Of a stretch of DNA of 64,000 bases, positions 1 to 11,849 are shown in pieces; positions within the stretch are counted from its first letter, which is position 1, and each line of letters opens with the position of its first letter. Position numbers and translations under genes: made by a program. The notes under the pieces were generated by a model. It was given only the letters and a program-made list of their open reading frames with translations, ran no database searches and was not told where the DNA came from. The stretch comes from Chrysomallon squamiferum (lineage: Eukaryota; Mollusca; Gastropoda; Neomphalida; Peltospiridae): the NCBI GenBank assembly GCA_012295275.1, contig CM022678.1, positions 12,248,329 through 12,312,328 on the forward strand, given 5' to 3'.

Positions 1-562
1 AATTTTACATTGTGAGTCTGTTAAGTTATTGCCATTGTTATCTCTTCACCTCCGTCTTCACTGGGACAACAAAGCACACTGTGCAGCAGACATCCAGTTC
101 ATCTTGAATATCATTCAGAGCACGTGTTCTAACACACGTGAACATCAGTTTTATTATATTTTAGTTTATTTATTTATTACGGGCTTGAAGGGGATTCCTG
201 TGCTAGTAAGCTCCGCCCCAGCGTTACAGTAATTACCTGCTTCAGTTAGGTCGACATTCACAAACAAATGTTTACATAGCCACGACAATCACGTCATCAG
301 AAGTCATATTTAAAACTACGTTCCAGAAATGTCTTTCAAAATATCAGTAATTTTGAACCAAAAAGATGTTGTCGTTGTTGTTCTCATTACCGTTACCAAT
401 ACCAGAAGTGTCAACACTGAATGTATTTATTTTTCATAAAGTTACAAATCCTCTTCTGATATATACAGTAGGAAAAATCTTCCATGGTTCACATTATGAG
501 CTTTTTTTTGCCGTTACTATGGAAACTGTACTTATGAGTGTTTGTGTCTATGGAAAATAGAT

Positions 563-593
<31 letters not shown>

Positions 594-2958
594 TAAAAGA
601 AACAAACAAACAAACAATCAAATAAATAATAAAATAACAAATAAATAAATAGATAATTTTAGTATATGGCAGCTTCTGGGTTTTCTCTTTTATTGCATAA
701 CTTTCCCATAAATGCATTCCCGATTTCATTAAACCATAGGTTATAGTATACAGAGTCATAAACACAAATGATTTCTTCTTTCTGAAATCAGTTTTAAAAC
801 AAAGCACAACACAATTTTATTTGATCTCTTTTAAAATAAAGTTTAATTAAAAAGCTTTCCTGATTGAAAACATTTATGAATGGTTTTGAGTTGATGTTTT
901 AACATTCTGGTTCTGTTAATCTACTCACAATAAGTAACACAATTACATAACATGTTTACAAAGCCCTCTACAGTGTTTACAAAATCTCCATTAATATATA
1001 AAGAAAATATTTTTGCATAATAATGGTAACAATACAGAGTATTTAACATTTAAATAATAATAATAATAATAATTGTACAGAAACAACATATTGCTATTAT
1101 GGTTAATCAAAAAAGGCTAATTTTCAAAACATTAATTACTTAAAATATTAAATGACGTCTCTAAAAAACAAATCCAACTTGGACAATTTAAACATTAAAA
1201 TCACTGAAATCATTTTTAACTAGAAAACAAGAAAGAAAGAAATTGTCAGTTTTGAAATTTTTGTATTATATAACAGAAAAAAATATAACATTATCCATAA
1301 ACCCTCACTTTGTTATTAAACTTTGTTATTAGCAAAAGCTGGTGTTAAGACTGAAACGGAATTTGGAATTTTTTATTTATAAAAGATTATCAGCTTCTTG
1401 GTTTATACATTTAAGCCTTAGCAACCTTTATTATTAATAAAGTATATCTTCAGAGCAAAAGATGGTTATATTTTCCTATTTACCTTAGTCTTGTAAAGAA
1501 ATTAGAAGTAAATGAAATGCTCATATAAATATATATACACAAACATGATGTATTGTTTTATTATTTTACTTTGAAAAATATGACTGCAACTTTCTTTTTT
1601 AATCAGTATCTGATACAAGTATCTACATAAATTTTCTCATTTTAATTTTGGCAAACAAACTTTTTCATTTTTTTTTTCACCTTCACTTTGCTAAAACCTT
1701 GGAAGAGGGTACCTTAACATATTTAGATTTTATCATTAACTAATTCCAGTTCCTAAAATTATATACAATGGCTTTAAATAAATAAAATAAATATAGGTTA
1801 AAATAAAATAATTTAAAATAAATAAAATAACAAAAATAAATTTATCAAGGATTAGGATAACCTATAAACAATATATAATTACAGACAGTGCAAGGGAGAC
1901 AACTCCAAATGTGTAACAGCAATTATTATAATTTTATTCTTCTCATATTATTAAAACAATTTTAAAAGTATCATAAAATATTTTATTGTAAGTCATAATT
2001 TTACTGCTTATATTTTCTCACAAGTTTTTGATACTGGATTTAAGTCACAGACAAGTTAAAAAATTATCTCAGCTGGATATTTCTACAGAAGAACATCTAT
2101 TTATTATTACTGGATTTTTAAAAATGAATTGGTATAATATAATGAATAAAATTAAAACTTGGTTGTATAAAGAAAAATTTCTTCTTAAGGTATAGAATTT
2201 TAATTGTTTGTTTGACTGACTAGAGAAAAAAAATATAACATTATGTAAAGGCAATAACAATAATAATTACAGGTTACCTCCCTTGTTCAACACAAGCTTC
2301 GTGTCTTCAGAAAAGTAATGCATAAAATGTGATTAAAATCAAACATAATTAACTTTGAATTAAAAAATGCTGTAGCTTTACTATTATTCAGTATCTTTAA
2401 AAACTTTTATCCCAACTGAAACTGAAAAATGCACAACTTGTTTTCCTGACTTAGTGCTACATGATAAACTACCTCTCAGAAGAACTTCCAGTTGTATCAA
2501 ATTAATATAAATGATTAAAGGACATATTTTAAGTTAGGTGATGAACCTGTTCTAATCTGAATGAAGAGAAAGTCAGTAAACCAATCACATTATTATGTGG
2601 TTGACCTTGACCTTTAAAATAAATAAATAACAATAATAACTGACTTTTAAACTATGTTACAACATCAATTTGACTGCCTTGAACATATTGAGTAGCATAC
2701 CAGCTTTGCTTACAGTTACCTCCCTTTATAGCATCTTCTTACAAAAAATGATAACATCTTATAAGAGAAATGTAAATAATAAAACATTGTCCAGATATCT
2801 TTTTTAATTAAAAATGGGTAACCATACATGCTGCCACAGAGTCTGTTCTCTTTAAAAATTAATAAATGACTTGTTATAATCTCTATTCTTTCCTGATGCA
2901 TCAAATGTATGTAGTTTGTCTTCTGTTGTGTAAATTCTGCTACACCAAGAAGAGGTCC
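1..2958. other. AT-rich flank downstream of PDCL3, no gene seen
   Basis: No convincing coding exon is visible on either strand; the few open frames are short, low in complexity and lack family resemblance. The part next to position 2958 should contain the PDCL3 3' untranslated region on the minus strand, but I could not fix its polyadenylation site. Two CACGTG E-box hexamers lie close together near 121-141. An (AAT)n tract lies near 563-590. Three copies of a CTCCCTT-containing motif occur here, near 1891, 2273 and 2713 (see findings). Confidence 0.6.
563..590. repeat. (AAT)n microsatellite
   Basis: About nine AAT units, followed by a looser A-rich tract with CAAA and TAAA units to about 650. 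Confidence 0.9.
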
Positions 2959-3748
2959 TTAGTCGTCATCGCTGTCTGCGTTGATTGTACTTTGTCTAAT
3001 TGCAATATTCATAACGTCTTTAATCTCCTTTTTAGGTGGTGCATCCAGCTGTGACTTCACTGCACCAGCCTGGGCCAACATCCACTCTAGTTCTGAAAAA
3101 TAAACATCAAAAATATCTGCATGTAGCTTTAAAAAAATAAAAATGTAAAATTAAACATAAATATACTGAGCCATTAGTTTGTGAATTTTTTATAAAATCA
3201 TTAAGATGTGAACTTGAAGAACAAAGAAAATGTCTAACACCAAAATATATGTTATTTATACAATTATCATATTTCTGAGAAAACCACCTTGCCCAGACAA
3301 TGGCCTATCTTAATGAATAGTCACATACATTATTCTGAATGTGAATTCTCATAAATGTACTGACTTACCATCCTGTTTGATATTCATGCCACCAAAAACA
3401 AGCGGACCAACAAACTGTTTCTTCAAATCTGACTCGAAGTAAACGAAGATGGTTGGAAGATTTTTGTCGGGGTAGTTTGGAATGCAAACTGTGGAGATGC
3501 TTTTAAGAAACTTAGTGGCAGGAAATTTTTTAGCAAGATTTGATAGGTACTGATTCAGCAGTGTACAGAGAGGAATGCTAAAAAAAAATGAAGTATTAAC
3601 ATTAACATTTATTAATTTTTAGAGATAAAATACTATTTTAATAAAATAAGAATAGGAGAGATGAAATAACACAATAAATCCAATTTTATTGATAATCAGT
3701 AACATACATTATATATAGGTATGTCTGTTGGTAGAAGTATTTTAAATA

Positions 3749-3793
<45 letters not shown>

Positions 3794-4412
3794 TTATTAA
3801 ACAGAATATTATTAGTTAGTTAGTATATTAAGTTTTTTAAACTTATCTGTATTTATAAAAATATATTACCACACTGGTTTATAATATGTAATACTATACT
3901 TGCCCTTTTTTGTAATATGTTTTACTTACTTGACTGACCTTGTTTACAGTAACTTATTAAACTTATGTTTGTTTATAAACATGTATTACCACACTTGCTG
4001 ATTTTTGGTATTTACCTGTGTTTATAATATATTTAGTATTACTAAACTTACCCTTGTTTATAAATATGGATGACAACCCATACCCCAGTCCCGGCTTCAT
4101 TAACTTGTGTTATCCAATCAACTTTTGAAATTTCCACCACACTTCCGTAATTTGCCTTCTTCTGAGCTTCACGCAATTCCTCTATTCTTCTCCTCCTGAG
4201 AGAAGAAATAAAAATAAAAATAAAAAACTTAATTATAATACTTGAAAATAGTGGTCATTATGTTCCTATAAGATGAATACAAATATAATTTATTATTTCT
4301 AACAATGAGCTAATTTTAGAATGATTAACTTAATTTTCATTTCTTATTGATTGATATATATTATTATTACTATTACTATTACTATTACTATTACTATTAC
4401 AATTACAATTAC

Positions 4413-4463
<51 letters not shown>

Positions 4464-6870
4464 CATTATTAATATTGAAAAGAGAAACTAAACAGAAAAA
4501 AAACATTTCTGAACGTCAGAAGTTTATTTTAATTTCATATTTTACAGGACATAACGTCAATAATAAAACAGAACAGGGAGGTAACTCTCCAAAGGGAGAT
4601 AAATCTTACCTATATTCCTCAAATAATCTTTCTTCTTCTTCATCTACACTGTCTTCATTTTCGTCAAGTTCCTGTAATGTCATTTCATCAAGTCCTCGTC
4701 CTGATGCAGAAAAAAAAAGAGGATGAAAACAAATCAAAAAATAGAAATAAAAAAATAAAAAAATATAAAATGAAATAATAAAATCAAAATAAATATCTTC
4801 AAATATATATATATATATAAATATTAAATACTCTGAATGTCCATTATTTTTTCTCTTGATTCATAAAACAAAAATTTTATATGCTTTAAAACAAAAATAC
4901 CTTCTGTTTTAAATTATATTATTATTAGAAAAACAAAATTCCAGTATCCTTTTATTTCATATTTAGAATTAAAATGATTTATTAATTCTTAATTTATGTC
5001 ACATTAATTTGGACTTTATGTTAGTTACAGTTAGATAACAGAATGCACATTCAAAATTAGTTTTTTATTTTATAAAGTATTACAAAATTTAAAGTCTTTT
5101 AAAGTCTTTTGCTTTTCCCGTACCTAGTACTGAATATTTTGAGTTGAGACAAAAAATCCAGCTTATTACAATCAGCCATTGTCTGAGTGTCATCAAATTC
5201 TACTCTATTTTAAATTTTTGCTACTAAATGGTTATTTTATTAATTCAGATCAACTTTAAGTTTGTTCTGGCTGTAACAAATATTTAAATTTACCCTGAGT
5301 TTTGTCTTGTATCGTCTGTTCGACCATGTTAACAATGTCATCCTCTGTAACCTCAGTTTCCTTCGGTGGAATGATTCCTCTAGCTCTGAGCACATCATTC
5401 CATTCAGTGTCTTCATTAGGATCCTTAAAACATGCAAATATTATAATTATATTAATGTACTCATAACAAATGTTCATTGAAAAATATACTCATTTGTTTA
5501 TTCCATCTTAAAGCATTTAAAAAATATTTATGCTTGTATACAAATATTCATCAGACCCACACATCAACACAACTGTGTGCATATCTGTTTAATTTGTTAA
5601 AAACACATGCACATATAAACAGATATAATTCATATATGTATGTAATGAGTAAATTTCATACTGACAACAAAAAACATAAAAATAAAGTACAAATAAAATG
5701 AAATAAGTAAAAGAAAATTTATATGATCAGTTCTGTTACTCAGTCTGAAGTCTCAGTGTCTGCAGTATTCAATAGCCAATCTGCTTTTCATGCTGATATA
5801 TCATAAACATTCATTCAGTCATTCACTGCATCTTCAAACTGATATTCTGTTTTAGTAATATATAAATAAATATAAAACATAATTGAGTATTTAACCTTGA
5901 ACAATTATCCTGTGAAATTAACGACCAATGAAACTTATAGCTCTACATTTTTTCTCTAAGATTACTGTGCAGAAATACACAAACTTTCTTTTTTGCCCTA
6001 TTTAAACACACACACACACACACACACACACATCAATACAGATATTGATATTTAATACCTGGCTGTGTTTTACTTATTAAGAACAAAAATGAACTGAATT
6101 TATTATTAATTATGTAATGTCCCATAGATAAGATATAATAATATACATATACAACTCACTAAGATGCTAAAAACAAAAATTAATTAAATGTATTATTAAC
6201 AATGTAATGTGAGAATTAATCCCATCACAAAGAAAACATGGACTAAATTTAAATTTTATTTTGCTTCTTAAACAAAGAAAAACATATTCAGCTGTATCGG
6301 TACTTACACGTTTCAGTTTGAATCATAACGTTCAAAATACATGCTTTAATAAGCGATATTTGTATATCATATGGTATATAGTAAAAGAAGAAAAAGGTGT
6401 GTGGGGGGGTCTTTCAACAAAAAATTAAACTGTAACGATTTCCCTGAAATTCATTTATTTACTCTTTTATTCTTATTTATTTATATTGTTTTGATGTTGG
6501 ATATAACGTTTCAAGAAATTTTCACCATATTATTATCTCGATGGTGGAAAATTATTAATGATCAGTCTATATGCTGTGGCATATTTCATTGGTAAATGTT
6601 CTTTTCGGTCCTTTGTCATTCATAAACAATGTCTGATGGAAAAATATAACATAGGATAAAGAACTAATAAACATAAATAAACATACTGATTTTAAATACC
6701 CGTTCAATGAAACAAAGCAAATATCTGAAAATTGACTGGTTTACTGCCCTTGTTTCAAAGCATCTTTTTTCCCCTTTAAACTTCTAAACCACCGATTAAC
6801 TACAGCAATAGAATAATGTGATATTATTATTTCTATCCACAGTGAAACATTTTAGCTTTCTTACCTGCAT
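2959..6870 (-). CDS. PDCL3: Phosducin-like protein 3 (thioredoxin-fold co-chaperone)
   Basis: Coding exons in transcript order are 6870-6865, 5423-5294, 4700-4610, 4195-4052, 3577-3369 and 3092-2959. They total 714 nt (237 aa plus stop); human PDCL3 is about 239 aa. All junctions are GT-AG with matching phase. Exon 1 encodes only Met-Gln, and exon 2 continues with [17 protein letters not shown], the family N-terminus. An acidic stretch ([19 protein letters not shown]) and a basic helix ([12 protein letters not shown]) follow. The thioredoxin-like part includes [39 protein letters not shown] and [11 protein letters not shown]. It ends in a family-typical acidic tail, ADSDDD. From family knowledge, PDCL3 (viral IAP-associated factor) is a cytosolic or ER-associated co-chaperone of the CCT/TRiC chaperonin. 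It also stabilises VEGFR2 in vertebrates. It is transcribed away from the BTB zinc-finger gene about 1.5 kb away. No disruption is visible. Confidence 0.96.
3749..3792. repeat. (ATT)n microsatellite in PDCL3 intron 4
   Basis: About 14 uninterrupted ATT units within the intron between 3577 and 4052. Confidence 0.93.
4360..4464. repeat. (ATT)n / (TTACTA)n compound microsatellite in PDCL3 intron 3
   Basis: A block of ATTACT hexamers passes into about 22 pure ATT units. It sits in the intron between 4195 and 4610. Confidence 0.9.
6006..6031. repeat. (CA)n microsatellite in PDCL3 intron 1
   Basis: About 13 CA units in the 1.4 kb intron that follows the two-codon first exon. Confidence 0.9.
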
Positions 6871-7349
6871 TGTTTCTTATTACGTCTGTACCGCTGTAAC
6901 GCGGATATCAGGAATCTAAGAATAAAGTGCTACTTAATACATCAACAAATACGGCGATTCCCTTATTAGCCTCGTTTTCGACATACGTGTGACATCGTGA
7001 GGAAAACCCATTCGTTTCCTTATTTGGCACTACATACGACAAGTTTAGAAAGTTGCGTAATTATATTCCTGTTTAAATCATTATTCAAAGGTATGTTTAT
7101 ATCTGTTTCTGTGTATATATGTGTCTGTGTGTGTGAGAAAGATGCATGGAAATATGCAAATAATGGTTATTAATAATGACGGTAATACTAATACTGTTAG
7201 TAACAGTAACCCTAACAGTCACATTTTTATTTTTAAATATCAGTTAACATCACATCAGGAAAAAACGTATCTGTTAGGGATTTCTAAATATAATTTAACA
7301 AGAATTTGAAGAAAAGTACAGAAATATATATTAAAAAAAAAAAAAAAAA

Positions 7350-7382
<33 letters not shown>

Positions 7383-8372
7383 CCACAAAAAAAAGACTGA
7401 AAATCAAAATAATTAAATGAAATAGTAATGAAAATTATTTTATTTATTTTTGTCGTTTCTGACGAATTTCCCCTTCAAAAAAGTATACTGTATAGTATTT
7501 TATTTTCTCGCACATACGCACTCCCGGTTTGTTCATTGAAAATTTAATAATAATAATAATAACAACAACTGTCTCAGCACTGAATACTTTGAATTTCCCG
7601 TAAAAATACTTAATCTAAAAAAAAAAAAAAAAAAAAAATATTTCAGATAATCCTGAAGTATTAATTTTATAGAAATTAAGGTCACGGAATTGTCCGATGA
7701 TAGGGTATTTGTTTTCCACAAAATACTTTCTCTCGACCTACAAAACTGATGACGTAGAACGCAAACGGGATATCCTCCTCGCCCACTAAATGAAGCATAT
7801 CCGCCGAGATCCTCCTGGACAGGTAAAATATTCAGCCATTTTGTTCGAAATTACATTTACCATTAAAGTGAAATTCAGCGAGATAATATTTCACGAGATA
7901 ATATGTTACAGAGTTAGTTGATATTGAAGGAAATAGTATGAGAAATGAACGAATACCCCCTCGCGATTTTGTTTATAATGGGAGGAAATCTGTTTAAGAC
8001 GTGGCAGGTACTCTACCTTTTCCTCATTTATGTCCTCATCCCATGGTTTTTACTTACCTGTTATTTTTGTCTGAAAACAGTGAAGTCGAATTCACAAAAA
8101 TCCAATAATTTAAATTTGTTGTTTAAAAATGGTCAACAATTTATTCTAAATTTTGTTAAGATAATGATTTTTCCCTCTTTTTGTCAGGAATCATAATATT
8201 TGTAATGATGCAGTATTATTTTATAATCATCATTAAGTATGACTGAAAGCCTAATTTTGAAACAATTTTAAAATTGATTATGTTGAAATATTTATGTTAT
8301 AAAAATCTTCATTTATTTATAACTTGATAAAACAGTTTACTTGTTTCAGAACTGACTAAATGACTGATTCTG
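6871..8372. promoter_or_regulatory. Head-to-head intergenic region of PDCL3 and the BTB zinc-finger gene
   Basis: Start codons of the two divergent genes are 1.5 kb apart. The PDCL3 side (6880-7060) and the BTB side (7690-7830) are visibly richer in CpG than the surroundings, which suggests two promoters or one bidirectional promoter. A TGACGTAG site (CRE/ATF-like) lies near 7749. A probable noncoding first exon of the BTB gene ends at 7822 with the donor ACAG|gtaaaa; its acceptor is TTTCAG ending at 8349. Between the CpG-richer parts lie A-runs with (AAT)n at 7331-7380 and an A-run near 7618-7638. Transcription start sites cannot be placed from sequence alone. Confidence 0.5.
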
Positions 8373-8380
8373 ATGGATAG
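8360..8380 (+). promoter_or_regulatory. Six-codon upstream ORF overlapping the BTB-ZF start
   Basis: An ATG at 8360 in the same exon opens six codons and ends with TAG at 8378-8380. It is out of frame with, and overlaps, the main ATG at 8373. Such overlap commonly lowers translation of the main frame; that effect is inferred here. Confidence 0.45.
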
Positions 8381-11300
8381 CACAATGGATAGTTTACTAC
8401 ACTACACATCAGTGAACCATGCTGACTGCCTAATCAGCGAAATCAACAAACTACGTCGAAGCGAACAGCTGTGTGATGTGGTCATTATTGTTGGAGAATA
8501 TCGTATTCCAGCCCACCGACTCATTCTGTCAGCTAGTATGCCATACTTCCACTCCTTGCTTGACAAACCAAGAACAAGTCGGCCAACCGAAGTGGTGCTT
8601 AGTGACATAGATGGTGAAGCTACAAAGAACATCATTGAGTTCTGTTACACGTCTGCAATCTCAATAACTGAGGAGAACGTAATGATGCTGTTGCCAGCTG
8701 CTTTCACATTCCAGTTAGATGAGATTAGTAACCTGTGTTGTGATTTTCTCATGTCACAACTCCAGCCCAGTAACTGCCTTACCATCCACCAGGTGGCAGT
8801 GCAGTGTGCATGTCATGACCTTCAGCAGGAAAGTGTGACCTTCATACAGAAACATTTCGATGAGGTAAATTTGCAATATTAATTTCATAGTCTGAACTTT
8901 ATATTCAGATTGTTTTTAAATAACTATAGTTAACACATCCTTGATGTATGGCACGTTTTACAGATAATAAAAGAGGAAATCTTATGCTAGTTATGGATTA
9001 CTTTTTTTGTTTAGCAAAAATTGGTGGTGTATCATCTACTGCATGTTGCAGAAAACATTGACTCTGATGGGAAATCTAGCAATATGTTGACTTGAAAAAA
9101 CAATAATATACTGTGTAAAATTCATATAATGGATCCATTTAAGGACTGCATAAAACAGGGAAATAGACTGAGGAAATTACCTTTCCTTGTTTATGTTAGA
9201 CCAGATCTTCACAGATGTAGCAGACGTCATATTAGTGATATTACTGGAAGACTGTCAGTATCTGTGTTACCGTGCTTTGATTACCTTTTTAGTTCAAATG
9301 TTTAATTCAGCTAATCATGACTGACTTGAAACAATAATGTACTATCACTGCAATAGATTCAGTGTTTCTGTATTTTCTTTTTCCAGATTTTAAAAGAAGA
9401 TTCATTTCTGGAGAGCTCTGTGTACAGTGTATCACAGTCTCTCTCTTGTCTATTAGACGGAGTACTGACCTCATCACAGGTCACTGGTGCTCTCAGGAAA
9501 TGGGTGGAACATCAAAGTGAAGAAAGAGAGAAAATGGCACCTGAGGTATAATGTGAAACCTACTAAATGTTTCATAAATAAATAAATACCAGGAGAGGAC
9601 ATATATCATATGTGTCTTTACTTCTTAAATTATGATGAAACAGATTTTTTTTTCAAATCTTTTATAGACATGATTACTGTTTGTTGATATCTCCAAATGA
9701 TTAATGTTGATATCTCCAAATGATTAATGTTGGATTCGAGTACAAAATAAATTCTTAATTTTATCAGATTAATTTTTATAATATGCAGGATGCACATGGA
9801 ATATTACAGTAATGGTATAAAATTATCATACAGGTGTAATTTTGTATTGCTGTGTAATATATCTCTAGATATCTCTATACTTCCAGATATCTTTCTACTT
9901 CCCAAAACTTATAGATGAGTTGAAGGAATTTCTTCCAGAAGATCAGTTAAAAACATCTTTAAACAGTGAAGGTAAAAATTATCATTTATTTTTCATTATA
10001 TACTATTAAACTGGGGATAGTGGAACACAGGAGAAATTATCTTTTTATGATTAGTAAAAAGCCATAATGAATATTTGTTTGTGGGATTAATTGACTGAAT
10101 ATTATCCTTAAGTAGTTACATAATTGGAAACTTGTAAACAAAATTATTTGTTAAAAGTTAAGTGTCATTAAATAATAATCATTATTGCATATTTCTAAAA
10201 ATTGTTTATAATGTATAATAATTTTTTAATGTATAATAATTTTATATATGTATATATATATATATATACGTTGTGTTTATTATTTAATATGATATTTTGA
10301 TTTTGAAGAATGCAACAACACCAGTCCTGCCATTTCGAACAATGAAGAGATTACAAAAATGGTTGACAGTCCATTATCATTCTCCAACAGTCCAAGCTAC
10401 AGACAGTCTAGAAGTCCTAATTACCAACAGTCAAACAGTCCAAACTTCCGTCATTCCAGAAGTCCTAATTACCAACGGTCCGGTAGTCCAAACTTCCGAC
10501 AGTCCAGCAGTCCAGACTACAGACAGTGTTACAGTCCGGATTACCAGCATACGTCGAACAGTCCAGGGACGAAGCACTTCAACCACAGCGACGATGGCTA
10601 TGTTACGACAAACGGCCTCCACAAAAACACGACAATTATCTGCACGATATGTGGTGAAATCTTCAATTCACAGTCGGAACTGGAAATACACAGACAGGAG
10701 TGTGAGGAATCGGCTCCCTCTGCAGATCTCTGCGAGTTTCCACCCAGCTCAGGCACGACGTCTGAGACAGGAAAACAAAACTACCTCAGTCACACCTCAT
10801 CGCCCAAGTGTTCCGATTCGTCGCTCAGAGGCGGATTTCCCTGCCCCATCTGTGGGAAGCACTTCCCGTGCAAGAAAAACCTGGGCAAACACATAAAGAT
10901 ACATTCACAGTTTGGATTCGAGTGCGAGGTGTGTTTGAAAAAGTACAGCACCAAGTCCAATCTGCAGGGTCACATGAGAATACACTCAGGGGAAAAGCCA
11001 TATAGCTGTGAGTTTTGCGGGAAAGGTTTTGTGAGTTACTGTGTGCTCAAAGTGCACATTCGTACTCATACAGGCAAGAAAAAATTTATCTTTTGTTTAA
11101 TTGTATTTCAAAATATTTGTACAATTAATTTTTTTATGCAAATTTTTTTTTTTTAAATATAGATAAAATTTTCAAAATTATGATTCATGAAAATGCATTT
11201 TTAAAATTTTGTCTCATTTGGAGTTCTAAATTATGAATGGGGTTGAGATTCACTGTTAAACAAGTATATAATATTTTTTAAATATGTATTATTATTGTCT

Positions 11301-11849
11301 TTACATTCAGCATTAGTCAACTGTTCAGTGTATTACTGGTTGTAATGAATGAGCAAAAACATGTTTCTTTATTCGTCTGAAACAACATTTGATAATTTGT
11401 TTTCTTTGCTTTCTAAGTATACTGAAAATATATTTAGTTTTAATTTATATCAAAAACTTACAGGTGAAAAACCATTCCCTTGTCCTACCTGTGGTGTGTC
11501 ATTCGCTAAGAACATCCACCTCAAGCGCCACTTACAGATCCACACCGGAACCAAACCTCACCGCTGTGACATCTGCAGCAAGCACTTTTCCCGTTCCGAC
11601 CACCTCAAGCGCCACATCCAGAGCATCCACAGTGGTGCGAAGCCTCACTCGTGTTCTCTGTGTGGGAAAGACTTTGTCCGGAAGTACGAGTTAAACAAAC
11701 ACTTCAAACTTCACTTTGCAGCGACCATTGACGGTAGCCTCACTATCATTGACCCCAGCAATGATTCATCATTCAGTAATGATCAGGCGGCCGCAGACAG
11801 CCCTAGTCCAGAAACAGCAGCAACACGAGAAGACAATGTTATGGTATAA
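8373..11849 (+). CDS. BTB-BACK and C2H2 zinc-finger transcriptional regulator (ZBTB-like)
   Basis: Coding exons are 8373-8864, 9387-9545, 9887-9971, 10309-11073 and 11464-11849. The total is 1887 nt (628 aa plus stop) with consistent phases. Residues about 18-130 form a BTB/POZ domain (SEQLCDVVIIVGEYRIPAHR, then LILSASMPYFHSLL), a dimerisation module. A BACK-like helical region follows to about residue 245. A linker has seven eight-residue Ser-Pro repeats (10383-10550). One degenerate CxxC...HxxxxC finger comes next, then six C2H2 fingers: CPICGKHF, CEVCLKKY, CEFCGKGF, CPTCGVSF, CDICSKHF and CSLCGKDF, with TGEKP-type linkers. The family acts in the nucleus as sequence-specific DNA-binding proteins, often repressors. 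The last intron uses a GC donor (ACAG|gcaag at 11073/11074), placed inside a finger linker. The start was chosen at 8373; an upstream ATG at 8360 opens only a six-codon frame. I cannot name the vertebrate orthologue. Confidence 0.93.
9676..9729. repeat. 23 bp tandem duplication in a BTB-ZF intron
   Basis: A unit beginning GTTGATATCTCCAAATG is present twice in a row, apparently unchanged. It lies in the intron between 9545 and 9887. Confidence 0.8.
10383..10550 (+). repeat. 24 bp coding repeat: seven Ser-Pro octapeptides
   Basis: Seven eight-residue units lie in frame, consensus S-x-S-P-[ND]-[YF]-[RQ]-[QHR]; examples are SRSPNYQQ, SGSPNFRQ and SSSPDYRQ. They link the BACK region to the zinc fingers and form a serine-, proline- and aromatic-rich, probably disordered segment. 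Confidence 0.9.
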
